Assembly (NCBI GenBank): GCA_902777015.1
Contig: CACYSA010000027.1
Coordinates: 1 to 52,834 of the forward strand
DNA length: 52,834 bases
From: an uncultured Erysipelotrichaceae bacterium
GTDB lineage: Bacteria > Bacillota_I > Bacilli_A > RFN20 > CAG-826
Direction: 5' to 3'
Translations under genes and position numbers: made by a program
Part shown: positions 38,701 through 46,937 of the stretch, in pieces
Position numbering within the stretch: the stretch's first letter is position 1
How the letters are laid out: every line of letters begins with the position of its first letter
Notes under the pieces: generated by a model
What the model was told of the DNA's origin: nothing
What the model saw: only the letters and a program-made list of their open reading frames with translations
Databases searched by the model: none

Positions 38701-38880
38701 GCTACTGCTACTGCAGCAATCGTTTCATCCGGTAGTAAATCACCATGGGTTTGGTGGAAGCCAGCCTTACACTGCCTTGAAGGCGTGTTAATTGTAGCGA
38801 CTGTTTACTTCTTACTTGTCTCTGTTTGGTCAATCATTAAGCATTTATTCTTCAATAAAAAAGAAGAGCATGCTGAATAG
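35781..38880 (+). CDS. GH3 glycosidase with inverted domains; N-terminal anchor frameshifted
   Basis: From 35911 a 989-residue frame encodes: GH3 C-domain (EIEQEGIVLAKNNDNILPL), Fn3-like domain (TNTGKVAGRDVVEVYLTAP), TIM barrel (KHFAVNDTEYHR; nucleophile Asp in TITDMI, about 838) and a C-terminal membrane helix. The homologous start is upstream: ATG 35781 with AAGGAG encodes the anchor MISSFLIRKLVVTGVATVLT but hits TGA at 35853. The other frame, open from 35839, reads RYEGFITSALCSVD and joins the enzyme. One extra base between 35839 and 35852 separates them. If real, the enzyme starts at internal codons without a signal anchor. If a sequencing artefact, the full protein is about 1,030 residues. 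It is followed by an anchored accessory protein (38899). Confidence 0.85.
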
Positions 38881-38898
38881 AAAGGATGGTCAATAACT

Positions 38899-39444
38899 AT
38901 GAAATGGTTTTTAAAACATTTTAAAGTCGCATTAGCCATCTTGATGTTTGGCGTAACAGCGATCGTTGTTAGTGTCGTCATGATTTCTTCTTATACATCC
39001 TATAAGAATTATGAAAAGACATATTACGCTAACGACTTAGAAGTGCGTTCAGCTTCACCTGCTTCTCCAAAGACATTGGAAATTAAAGATACCTTTAAAT
39101 CCAAATATAAAAAGTCTGTTGAAGCAAGTGCGGAAGAATACACCACTGATTCTGGTATCATCTTAGATTTATATCTCGATAACAAAGCATTCGCGGATAT
39201 TGATATCTATTTGAATAGTGAAGTTAATGACAACCTTATGAACAATATGCGTATCATCGTCAATGGTTCATTAATCGAAGATGAAATCGCTTATAAAGCC
39301 GATGGTTGGCATCACCTCATCTTAGGTAACTTTGCTCTTCCACAAGGTGACTTAAAAGTTGTCGTCGAAGGTATTAAAGATAAAGAAATGCCAGAGATTG
39401 GTAACATTAAAGTATTCGCTAGTGAAGCAATTAGATTTGCGTAA
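38899..39444 (+). CDS. Membrane-anchored beta-rich accessory protein of the second GH3 locus
   Basis: A 181-residue protein with one N-terminal helix (residues 11-33) and an extracytoplasmic beta-rich domain (about 85-181) with MRIIVNGSLIEDEI and GNFALPQGDLKVVVEG...GNIKVFA, a pattern reminiscent of carbohydrate-binding jelly rolls. It follows the GH3 gene by 18 nt with AAAGGATGG as ribosome site, so it belongs to the same operon and may bind glycan for the enzyme. The family is not recognised; the binding role is inference. Confidence 0.65.
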   Translation: MKWFLKHFKVALAILMFGVTAIVVSVVMISSYTSYKNYEKTYYANDLEVRSASPASPKTLEIKDTFKSKYKKSVEASAEEYTTDSGIILDLYLDNKAFADIDIYLNSEVNDNLMNNMRIIVNGSLIEDEIAYKADGWHHLILGNFALPQGDLKVVVEGIKDKEMPEIGNIKVFASEAIRFA

Positions 39445-39467
39445 TTAGCTAAGAATCCACAAAAATG

Positions 39468-39510
39468 AAAATACCCCAAATCCTAATAAGGAGGCGGGGT
39501 ATTTTATTAT
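39468..39510 (+). terminator. Terminator of the second GH3 operon
   Basis: AAAATACCCC/GGGGTATTTT stem with an inner CCT/AGG pairing, followed by ATTAT. It may also end the antitoxin transcript on the minus strand, where TTTTCATTTTTG follows. Confidence 0.8.
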
Positions 39511-39546
39511 CTCTTTTACATGAATTAGTAATAATGATGCCGTATT

Positions 39547-39810
39547 TTACACTTTCAAATCCTTTCTGAGATCAGCTGCGTTTGAATACTTTTTCGCTTT
39601 AGCTTTCCCAGAAGAAATATCGTCTACTTCTTTAAAGGCTTTAAGTGTTTCATCATTAGGTATTTCTAAAGAAAAAGGGATGCTTTTCGTTCTAACGACA
39701 GCTTTTAAAAATATCGTCATGGCCGCAGTCATGCCCAACCCTAATTCCTCAAAAATCTCTTCTGATTGTTTTTTTAAATCCTCATTAATCCTTATATTGA
39801 TTGTTGCCAT
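39547..39810 (-). CDS. RelB/DinJ-family antitoxin, apparently orphan
   Basis: An 87-residue protein with ribbon-helix-helix start MATINIRINEDLKKQSEEIFEELGLGMTAAMTIFLKAVVR and PFSLEIPNDETLKAF, the RelB/DinJ signature. The C-terminal half should wrap a RelE/YafQ toxin. No toxin follows: the next 100 nt hold a terminator and then the 3' end of an opposite-strand gene. Probably an orphan antitoxin or regulator. Confidence 0.85.
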   Translation of the reverse strand: MATINIRINEDLKKQSEEIFEELGLGMTAAMTIFLKAVVRTKSIPFSLEIPNDETLKAFKEVDDISSGKAKAKKYSNAADLRKDLKV

Positions 39811-39830
39811 CTATTTTTATCCTCAAAACC

Positions 39831-39859
39831 ATTATAAATTACTGTATACACATTGTAAA
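39831..39859 (-). promoter_or_regulatory. RelB/DinJ antitoxin promoter
   Basis: TTTACA (39859-39854), 17-nt spacer containing GTATAC, TATAAT (39836-39831) on the minus strand, with GAGG before the ATG at 39810. Confidence 0.65.
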
Positions 39860-39946
39860 GCATTTTGCATTACACAAATACTTTGTTTTTTATAATGATT
39901 CTTTATTTGTAATAGATAAATATCTATAATAAAAAGGACAAAAGTT

Positions 39947-40510
39947 ATGAATAAAAAGAATTACATCACATATTTCATCGCTAAAACTGCGTTATTTACG
40001 ATTTTAGCCATTCTCGTGCTTGTTTTCAGAGAAAAGTTTGTGGAATACCTTCCAGTCTTTATCGGCGCGTTAATGGTCTTATATGGCGTTGAAGGCATAC
40101 TCGTTGATTTGTTATTCCACCGCCACCATTTCTTTAACGAAGGTAAAACATATTTAGGCTTTATTGAATTATTGTTTGGCGTTGTTGTTTTATGCGCTAA
40201 GTTGCAATTCGAATATGTTTGTATCATCTGGGCGACATGGACAATTGTTAGAGAGTCTTATGAAATTAGAGAAGTTATTGTCGAGATTAAATCAATTACT
40301 CCTAAATTAATAAGCGGCATTGAATCCGCAGTGGTCATCGTCTTATCAGTAACATTATTACTTGAACCTGGTGAACATCACGCACTTATTCATACTTATC
40401 TTCTCGCGGTTGAATTGATCTTATCGCCGTTATGTGTTCTCATTGATGAATTAATCATTAACTATAAAGAGAAAAAGAAATTAGAACAAAATAAAACCCC
40501 TATGGCGTAA
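39947..40510 (+). CDS. HdeD/DUF308-like membrane protein
   Basis: A 187-residue protein with five or six helices in the DUF308 (HdeD) pattern: VFIGALMVLYGVEGI followed by GFIELLFGVVVLCAKL and WATWTIVRESYEIREV. AAGGA is 9 nt before ATG. DUF308 proteins are linked to acid stress in enterics; the role here is unknown. The stop codon lies inside the terminator shared with ssrA. Confidence 0.7.
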   Translation: MNKKNYITYFIAKTALFTILAILVLVFREKFVEYLPVFIGALMVLYGVEGILVDLLFHRHHFFNEGKTYLGFIELLFGVVVLCAKLQFEYVCIIWATWTIVRESYEIREVIVEIKSITPKLISGIESAVVIVLSVTLLLEPGEHHALIHTYLLAVELILSPLCVLIDELIINYKEKKKLEQNKTPMA

Positions 40511-40530
40511 TAAACCATAAGGGATTTTTT
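40496..40530 (+). terminator. Bidirectional terminator between the HdeD-like gene and ssrA
   Basis: CCCCTATGG/CCATAAGGG (one mismatch) followed by ATTTTTTT on plus. On minus the stem is followed by TTTTATTTTG, terminating ssrA. Confidence 0.8.
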
Positions 40531-40536
40531 TATTTT

Positions 40537-40931
40537 TGGTGGAGCCGAGGGGAATCGGACCCCTGTCCCAAGAAGGCTCTTCAATAACGTCTACAGTTTA
40601 GACGATATTAAGATTTAACACGCTTTCGTATATCGACCCACTAGGACGTGCGAGACTTACTTAATTTCGGTAATGGTAACAAGTCCACTCCTCTTACCTA
40701 TCCTTTTGGTATGACACCCTACTCAAGCGTGAAAGGATAAAACCTTGAGGGATGCTCTGCCCGGCGCCGTGCGTCGGAACCCTATGTCGGGAGCTAAATT
40801 AAGCTAAGCAGAGGGATTGAGCTCTAGGAGCTCTCATATAACTGTTGTCAGTTATTTTTGTTTTGATGATAGCGTCATCACTCGACTGCAGTTAGAGCCT
40901 AACCATTCCTGGTCGAAACCAATACGACCCC
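40537..40931 (-). ncRNA. ssrA: tmRNA (SsrA)
   Basis: A 395-nt one-piece tmRNA. The 5' end GGGGTCGTATTGGTTTCGACC and 3' end CAGGGGTCCGATTCCCCTCG...CCACCA form the tRNA-like domain; acceptor GGGGTCG/CGGCTCC carries the G3-U alanine determinant. P2 is AGGCTCT/AGAGCCT and PK1 includes GATGA/TCATC. By comparison with Bacillus subtilis, where the resume codon follows ATAACT, the tag ORF is GAC AAC AGT TAT ... GCT TAA, giving (A)DNSYMRAPRAQSLCLA. It rescues stalled ribosomes and tags proteins for degradation. The tag end CLA differs from the common ALAA. Confidence 0.97.
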
Positions 40932-40972
40932 ATGTGCAAATAATTGTATATAAGTAAATAAAATAAAGCAAT

Positions 40973-41000
40973 ACAAAAGGTGGCGCTTGCGCACCACCTG
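40973..41000 (-). terminator. Terminator after the third GH3 operon
   Basis: GC-rich stem GGTGG...CCACC with inner GCGC pairing, then CTTTTGTATT on the minus strand. It separates the GH3 accessory gene from ssrA. Confidence 0.7.
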
Positions 41001-41021
41001 AATGTGTTTGGTTTTAGTCTA

Positions 41022-42398
41022 TTATGCTTCTAAAGCTGGCTTGACGTTAATCTTAACGGAAGCTTCTGTAGTAACATTTAAGACTGTGTTTTTCCAAGAA
41101 GCTTTGATTTCGTATTCACCTTCAGCTAGGAAGACGTTGTTCTTATCAACCATACCGCTTGGGATTTCCCATTTAACTTCACTATCTTTGAAGACGGATG
41201 AGTAAGATAAGTTCTTAAGAATACGGAGAGCTTTCCAGGAATCTCTATCAAATGTATCACCAACGTGGAAGTTATCTAAACCAGTCACACTATAGTCGAT
41301 TGCGAGAGCAACTTCTGGATAGTATAAGTAGCCACCTAAGCCGATGGAACGTGTGCCCCAAGAGAAGCCTAAGTATGTGTAAGCGTTGTATTGATAGAAG
41401 CCTGAAGCTTCAAGAGCAAGGATGGAGTCATAGTGATCGACGTTAGAGACCATCTTTAAGCAGTCTTTAATATCTTCACCTTGTTCATTCTTACCTTCTA
41501 AGATTGAGGAGTTGAACCAATAACCTTTAACTTGTGTACCGCCGATTCTACCACCGAAGACGCCTTCTTCGTATAAGACTAAGTAGGCATATGTTTCGGA
41601 ATAGTCACCTTGGTAACCTTCAGCATAAGCACCTTCGAAGAAATAGACGATGTTATGGCCTGCCCATGGAGTATATTTACCATGGTCTGGAGTTGGAACA
41701 CTCTTCACTAAGGAATCGTTGTAGTCATAAGTTTCTTGTTCTTTAACAAGGACTTGGCTTGGATCGAATGAATAATCATATTCTTCGGCGGCTTTCTTAA
41801 TTTCCGCTGTGACAGGATTGAATGCTTCATCACCACTAGCCATGTTCATTTTCTTTTGCATATCTGCAGCAACAAGTGAACTTGTTAAGACAGCAGCTAA
41901 GACAAGAGCAGCGCCAACACCGACTTTAACGATTTTGGCAGTACCTTTAACTGGGAAATCAGCATTTGAATCTTCTTCTTTCTTATAGAAGCCGATGAAT
42001 GCAGCGGCGATAGAAAGAGCAGCGATGATGATTAACATCACTAAGTAGAAGACTTGTGTGCCTAAATTACCACCTTGATAGTGAACGTTGTTGATTTCGT
42101 CCGCGATAAGGTTAGGAATTAATAAGATTTCTTTATAAAGGGCTAAGCCGAACATCACTAATGCACCAATATGGATGAATCTATATTGAGGTAACACTAA
42201 GACGACAGCTTCAATGACGGCACCTGCGATTAAGAAGATACCGATTGTTTCTGGAACTAAGGACGCGGCGTTATTAGCCATGGCGCCTTTATATGTTGCA
42301 AAGAAGACAATTGTGAGAACGAGTGCTAAAACGATGTTAGCAACAGCGAGGTAATAACCAATTGCTTTATTCTTAAAGAATTCTTTAATTTTTTCCAT
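41022..42398 (-). CDS. Five-helix membrane protein with large exterior domain, third GH3 locus
   Basis: A 458-residue protein. Helices near 14-37, 50-70, 75-95, 115-138 and 156-178 put the remaining 280 residues outside the cell. The exterior part has a Tyr/Gly-rich middle (YFFEGAYAEGYQGDYSETYA-like) and a C-terminal Ig-like stretch (FHVGDTFDRDSWKALRI ... FLAEGEYEIKASWKN), a pattern of bacterial Ig-like domains. It starts 17 nt after the third GH3 gene with AAAGGAGG as ribosome site. Family not recognised; likely a surface partner of that enzyme. Confidence 0.7.
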   Translation of the reverse strand: MEKIKEFFKNKAIGYYLAVANIVLALVLTIVFFATYKGAMANNAASLVPETIGIFLIAGAVIEAVVLVLPQYRFIHIGALVMFGLALYKEILLIPNLIADEINNVHYQGGNLGTQVFYLVMLIIIAALSIAAAFIGFYKKEEDSNADFPVKGTAKIVKVGVGAALVLAAVLTSSLVAADMQKKMNMASGDEAFNPVTAEIKKAAEEYDYSFDPSQVLVKEQETYDYNDSLVKSVPTPDHGKYTPWAGHNIVYFFEGAYAEGYQGDYSETYAYLVLYEEGVFGGRIGGTQVKGYWFNSSILEGKNEQGEDIKDCLKMVSNVDHYDSILALEASGFYQYNAYTYLGFSWGTRSIGLGGYLYYPEVALAIDYSVTGLDNFHVGDTFDRDSWKALRILKNLSYSSVFKDSEVKWEIPSGMVDKNNVFLAEGEYEIKASWKNTVLNVTTEASVKINVKPALEA

Positions 42399-42415
42399 TG
42401 TCAGTTACCTCCTTT

Positions 42416-45400
42416 CTATTCTGCATCAGCTGGTTTGGCAGCTTTTCTCTTGGAAATGATTTCTGTGAAGACATACATACCGAAGAGACCAACTGTGACG
42501 ACACCAGCACTGATTGTTAATGCATCAACGGTGATCTTCCACCATGGAGCGGCACCAACGTTTTCAGGTGTGACACCACCTAACCAAGATCTGCTCATTG
42601 CGTATAAGACGTACTTATTAGCGCGTTGCATATCTTTTAAGATTTGGCCGTCGTTATTACTTGTAACCCATTGTTTTAATTGGCTACCACGGTTACCGTC
42701 TAAACAGAATAAGTCAGTACCACAGTGAATCATGGCAGGACCATTACTGTATTGGTCGTTGTTAGAACCTGTTAAGGCGTCATCGATGATGAGACCTTGG
42801 TATTTCCATTCGCCTCTCATAACGTTGAGCATTAATGGTTCGTGACAGGCTGCGTATCTAGCACCGATTCTGTTATAGGATGTCATGATACCTAAACCGT
42901 GACCTTTTGTTAAAGCGCCTTCAAATGGACGTAAGTAGATTTCTCTGATTGCTTGTTCGTTACACCATGTTTCAACACGTTGACGACCTGTTTCTTGGTT
43001 GTTTAAGAAGCAGTGCTTAATGTTCATGATTAAGCCTTTCTTTCTTGCGGCACCAATGATGTTGCCAGCGGTTTGATAGTTAAGGATACCGTCTTCGGAC
43101 ATATATTCAGAAGCACGGGAACCATAAGGTGTTCTATTGATATTTGTACCAGAGGCGTTGACTGATGGAACACCACAGAATAATGCGTCTTCACCGAAGA
43201 ATGCACCGAATTTGGATTGCATGCTGTGATCCCATGTACCTGTGTATGTTGGACCAGTTGGGAAACCTGTGCCCCATCTCTTATCACCATATTTATATCT
43301 GTCTAAGAGACCTTCTGGACCTTCTTTAACACCACCACCTGGGGATTGAATGCTCTTAACGGCTAAGATACCACGGTTATCACTAACGGAGATAGCTAAG
43401 TCATCTAAGCTCATTTGTTTAATGAATGCATCCCAAACTTCAGCACCTTCTTGACCAGCAAATCTGCCTTCTGTGACTTTGCCTTCTAATGGGACTTTGC
43501 TCATTTCGGTAAAGAGAATCTTGGAGTCATTACCGTCTTTGTCTTTGTAGACAACACTGTATTCTGTACCTTCACCATCAGTGTATTTTGGAGCATCAGC
43601 AGCCTTCTTGTAGTATTGAGACATGTTGGTGTCACTGCTGGTTGTGACTTTAGTTGTTGTCTTGGTTGGCCATGTACCTTCCCAGTCTTGTCTGTCTAAG
43701 TAGGTAATGCCATTCTTATTGTTCTTTGCGGCCATCCAGTTGTAGTCAGCATCATCGAATTGGTTAGTAACTTGGACTTTAGAATCATAATGAGAAGCTC
43801 TATATGTTTCTTTGTCTTCGGCGATGTTGAGTTTCTTAACAGCAGCGGAAGAACCTGTATAAGGATTGCCAAGGTGATCCACTAATGGAGTACCTGGAGC
43901 TTTAACAGTGAGAATGTTATTTAATGCTTCGTGAGCACCATTACCGACTGCGAAGTAATAATCGCCACCTTCTAAAACGTAGGATTTATTAACTTTGTAG
44001 TCATATGTCGCTAAGAAGTAACGATCAAATGTCACTGTAGCGGTACGTTTGCTCTTAGCAGGAACATCAATCTTTTCATAGTTCATTAAAGCGATTGCTG
44101 GTCTGCCTAAACCGTTTTCTTTATCGAATTGGGTATATGGTTGTTGGACATAAAGTTGGACAGAAGCTTTACCATTCATGTCACCTTTATTTTCAACTTC
44201 AACTTTTGCTTCGATTGTATCGTCAGCAGCGTTGTATTTTAAGTCTGTCATCTTATAATCGAAATCGACATAAGACAAGCCATAACCGAATGGGTAACCC
44301 ATTTCATCAGCGTAATTCCAGTGGTTCTTATCAGCACTGTTATATGTACCTTTAGCACCATCAGCATTGCCTTGACCTAAGACAGCGTCTTCATATCTGG
44401 TTTCGTAATATTTATAACCGACATAAACGCCTTCTTTATAGACAACACAACCACTATCGCCAAAGTTTTGATAAGCGGCTGAGGAAGAAGCGCTAGAAGC
44501 GAATGTGTCAACTAAGTGACCGGATGGGTTAACAACTTCCATAATTGTTGAACCATCTTGGTTCTTTTGTGGCACTAATTTTTCTAATACTTCGTCATAA
44601 GCTAAGAGTGGTTTTTCACCAGTTAAGACGTGTGGGATACCACCAGCGCCATAATAACCAGGAACACCAACGTAGACTAAAGCGTCAACACCGTATTCTT
44701 CACTATCGACCCAGTCCATTGACATTGGTAATGGGGAGTTAATGAGAACGACGATTTTCTTAAATGTACCATTGTCTTTGTATTCTTTAGCTAATTTTAA
44801 GACGTTCTTTTCATCATTGTTGAGATCGAGTTTACCAGCTGGTGGGTCGGTATTTTCTGTACCGATACGGACAAATGTGATAATGGCCGCATCACCATAC
44901 TCAGAGAATGATTGTTTTAAGTTGTCTTTGTTAATTTCATTGTAACTTTCAACTGTTGTGCTTGGTGAAGTCATGTTACTTAATGAAAGTTTGCTATAAG
45001 CATCGAAGACGGTTCTGTTGATTTCAAAGCCGTTGCTTTCGAATGCTTTGTCAAGATTAACAACTAAGTTTGTGTTTGGAGCAGCACCACCTGCACCAGA
45101 ACGCATAAATAAGTTCTTACTACCACGACCTAATAAGGTTACTTTTCTTTCAGATTTTTGTAGAGGGAGTGTTGGTTTGCCGTCCTTCACTTCGTTCTTT
45201 AATAAAGCGGAACCTTGTTCGACTGCTTCTTCACAGAAATTGTAAGCATCAGCGATCATGTGTTTCCAACCTTTATCAGAAAGAGAACCATCGGCGTCTT
45301 TGTAAGCAGAACCTTCGACTTCAGCACTGTCGATAGTGCTAATCTTTTGAGAGGATAGACCTAAAACGTCGTTGATAAGACCAGCGTTGATTTCAGCAAG

Positions 45401-45478
45401 TTGACGACCTGATAAAAGCAATGTGGTGACAAGAATACCAACGGTAGATAGACCTAACCATAGTTTTGGTTTTGCCAT
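42416..45478 (-). CDS. Membrane-anchored GH3 beta-glycosidase with inverted domain order (third copy)
   Basis: A 1020-residue GH3: N-terminal anchor (6-24), GH3 C-domain (about 85-350; EEAVEQGSALLKNE and later FGYGLSYVDF), Fn3-like (about 405-520; VENKGDMNGKASVQLYVQQP), TIM barrel (about 680-960; NIKHCFLNNQETGR, nucleophile Asp about 900 in GLIIDDALTG) and C-terminal helix (about 985-1005). It differs from the other two copies in having Cys in KHC for the usual KHF and an Asp-Asp at the nucleophile. AAAGGAAA precedes the ATG. It lies downstream of an AraC regulator and is followed by the five-helix accessory gene. Confidence 0.92.
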   Translation of the reverse strand: MAKPKLWLGLSTVGILVTTLLLSGRQLAEINAGLINDVLGLSSQKISTIDSAEVEGSAYKDADGSLSDKGWKHMIADAYNFCEEAVEQGSALLKNEVKDGKPTLPLQKSERKVTLLGRGSKNLFMRSGAGGAAPNTNLVVNLDKAFESNGFEINRTVFDAYSKLSLSNMTSPSTTVESYNEINKDNLKQSFSEYGDAAIITFVRIGTENTDPPAGKLDLNNDEKNVLKLAKEYKDNGTFKKIVVLINSPLPMSMDWVDSEEYGVDALVYVGVPGYYGAGGIPHVLTGEKPLLAYDEVLEKLVPQKNQDGSTIMEVVNPSGHLVDTFASSASSSAAYQNFGDSGCVVYKEGVYVGYKYYETRYEDAVLGQGNADGAKGTYNSADKNHWNYADEMGYPFGYGLSYVDFDYKMTDLKYNAADDTIEAKVEVENKGDMNGKASVQLYVQQPYTQFDKENGLGRPAIALMNYEKIDVPAKSKRTATVTFDRYFLATYDYKVNKSYVLEGGDYYFAVGNGAHEALNNILTVKAPGTPLVDHLGNPYTGSSAAVKKLNIAEDKETYRASHYDSKVQVTNQFDDADYNWMAAKNNKNGITYLDRQDWEGTWPTKTTTKVTTSSDTNMSQYYKKAADAPKYTDGEGTEYSVVYKDKDGNDSKILFTEMSKVPLEGKVTEGRFAGQEGAEVWDAFIKQMSLDDLAISVSDNRGILAVKSIQSPGGGVKEGPEGLLDRYKYGDKRWGTGFPTGPTYTGTWDHSMQSKFGAFFGEDALFCGVPSVNASGTNINRTPYGSRASEYMSEDGILNYQTAGNIIGAARKKGLIMNIKHCFLNNQETGRQRVETWCNEQAIREIYLRPFEGALTKGHGLGIMTSYNRIGARYAACHEPLMLNVMRGEWKYQGLIIDDALTGSNNDQYSNGPAMIHCGTDLFCLDGNRGSQLKQWVTSNNDGQILKDMQRANKYVLYAMSRSWLGGVTPENVGAAPWWKITVDALTISAGVVTVGLFGMYVFTEIISKRKAAKPADAE

Positions 45479-45574
45479 AAGCTTTTCCTTTCTTGCGCAT
45501 TATATTCGCGCGTATAAAAATAGCCAAAAATATTCGATTGAATTATTTTCTGCTTTTTTCCTCTTCTATTTTGC

Positions 45575-45602
45575 TTTATATGCGCGCATATCCGTATGAC
45601 AA
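45575..45602 (-). promoter_or_regulatory. Third GH3 promoter with operator-like palindrome in the spacer
   Basis: TTGTCA (45602-45597), 16-nt spacer, TATAAA (45580-45575) on the minus strand. The perfect 14-bp palindrome ATATGCGCGCATAT (45578-45591) fills the spacer and overlaps the -10, the position of a repressor or a spacer-bending activator. ATACGGATATGCG (45597-45585) matches the motif at the other GH3 and lipoprotein promoters. A second CG-rich element, ATACGCGCGAATATAATGCGC-like, lies near 45490-45513. Confidence 0.6.
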
Positions 45603-45649
45603 TCGTGCTACAGGGGCATATATAATTGTGCGCGGAAAAATAGGCATAT

Positions 45650-45677
45650 AAGCAAAAAGCACCGAATTAATCGGTGC
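45650..45677 (-). terminator. Terminator after the AraC regulator
   Basis: GCACCGA/TCGGTGC stem with TTAAT loop followed by TTTTTGCTT on the minus strand, 20 nt past the araC stop. Confidence 0.85.
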
Positions 45678-45696
45678 ATTTTTACTAAGACAAAGC

Positions 45697-46665
45697 TTAA
45701 TTATGAGCCTTTCTATATTCTTCCAATACTTTGATTGAATCTTGGATAGAATAGATAGTTTCAAACTCTTCATCGCTTTGGCTGATTTCTTTTTGTTCCA
45801 TTCCTAATCTCTTACGATATTCTTTAGGAGTATAACCGAAATGTTTGATAAACATACGGTTCATATATTTTGGATCAGAGAAACCTGATTCATAGGAGAT
45901 TTCTAATAATGTCTTCTCTTTATTAGGCATTAAACGGATACATTGTTCCATTCTCTTAATATTGACATAGTTTTGGAAAGTAACACCGAATAAAGAAGTG
46001 AATAAATGTGAGAAGTGTGTTGGTGATAAGTTTTCTTGTTCCGCTAAATCTTGTAAACGAATTTGTGTTTCAAAGTTAGCGTCGATATAGGAAATGATAC
46101 GTTCAACACGAAGGTTCTTTTGTTTTAAGCTTGTCTTTTGTGCTTCAGAAATGATTTCGTGTGGCACTTTCTTATAACATGTGGCTAACACTTTAGCGAC
46201 ATTAGAAAGAATATTTAATTGATATAAAGGTTCTTCAGTGAAATATGTTTTCGCAGAATCCACTAATAATCTCACAACATTTGTAACTTCTTCTTCACTG
46301 AGATAGTCTCTTAAATTACATGAATTAAAGATTGTTGTTCTAATCTGAGGAAAATATTCTCTCAAACAGTGATTAGAAATCTGGACGAATAAAAATAATG
46401 GCACATCGTTAACATCTTCACTATCCAATGTGAAAAGTGGATCACGCATGTAGGAATGGACTTCGCCAGAATTAATTAAATAAGCGTCTCCCGCTTTAAT
46501 GGTATAAGACTTATTTTTAATCTTAGCGATACCACTACCTTTTAAGACAATGAAAATTTCAAATTCATTGTGAATGTGTTCTTTTCTAAATTGAATACGG
46601 TTGACTAAAAATTTGATGTGCTTTAGTTTTTCATAGCGGATAAGTTCTACGTCTAATTGCTTCAT
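45697..46665 (-). CDS. AraC-family regulator with cupin sensor
   Basis: A 322-residue regulator: N-terminal cupin (about 20-100; RKEHIHNEFEIFIVLKGSG, GDAYLINSGEVHSY) and C-terminal double HTH (about 195-295; IRLQDLAEQENLSPTHFSHL and TLLEISYESGFSDPKYMNRM FIKHFGYTPKEYRK pattern). AraC proteins of this type sense sugars and activate glycan loci. It lies just upstream of the third GH3 operon but has its own terminator, so it probably regulates rather than cotranscribes with it. AGGAG is 12-13 nt before ATG. Confidence 0.9.
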   Translation of the reverse strand: MKQLDVELIRYEKLKHIKFLVNRIQFRKEHIHNEFEIFIVLKGSGIAKIKNKSYTIKAGDAYLINSGEVHSYMRDPLFTLDSEDVNDVPLFLFVQISNHCLREYFPQIRTTIFNSCNLRDYLSEEEVTNVVRLLVDSAKTYFTEEPLYQLNILSNVAKVLATCYKKVPHEIISEAQKTSLKQKNLRVERIISYIDANFETQIRLQDLAEQENLSPTHFSHLFTSLFGVTFQNYVNIKRMEQCIRLMPNKEKTLLEISYESGFSDPKYMNRMFIKHFGYTPKEYRKRLGMEQKEISQSDEEFETIYSIQDSIKVLEEYRKAHN

Positions 46666-46711
46666 AATGAAATAATTACTCCTATATTCAATTCCCTCTT
46701 AAAGCACTTTT

Positions 46712-46740
46712 ATATTAGCATTCCGCAAAATTGACTACAA
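46712..46740 (-). promoter_or_regulatory. Promoter of the AraC gene
   Basis: TTGTAG (46740-46735), 17-nt spacer, TAATAT (46717-46712) on the minus strand. AATATGCG occurs just upstream (about 46746-46753, plus strand), sharing the RTATGCG core of the GH3 promoter motif with a one-base difference. The rest of 46741-46880 is AT-rich with nothing else I can identify. Confidence 0.5.
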
Positions 46741-46878
46741 TATTAATATGCGAAAAATATTCAACTATTATGCTATATAGGAAAGATACACTATGTGTAT
46801 AAAAAATGACTATTTTATGATTTTTAAGTTAGGAATAAAAAATTAATAAAAAAATATAGGAAAAAGAACGCAATTTTG

Positions 46879-46918
46879 GCATTAAAAAAGCGATATCATC
46901 TAACAATATCGCTTTTTT
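46879..46918 (-). terminator. Terminator after the first phosphatase gene
   Basis: AAAAAAGCGATAT/ATATCGCTTTTTT stem with 9-nt loop; the T run works on either strand. Confidence 0.85.
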
Positions 46919-46937
46919 GATGTTTAATTAATTAAGA

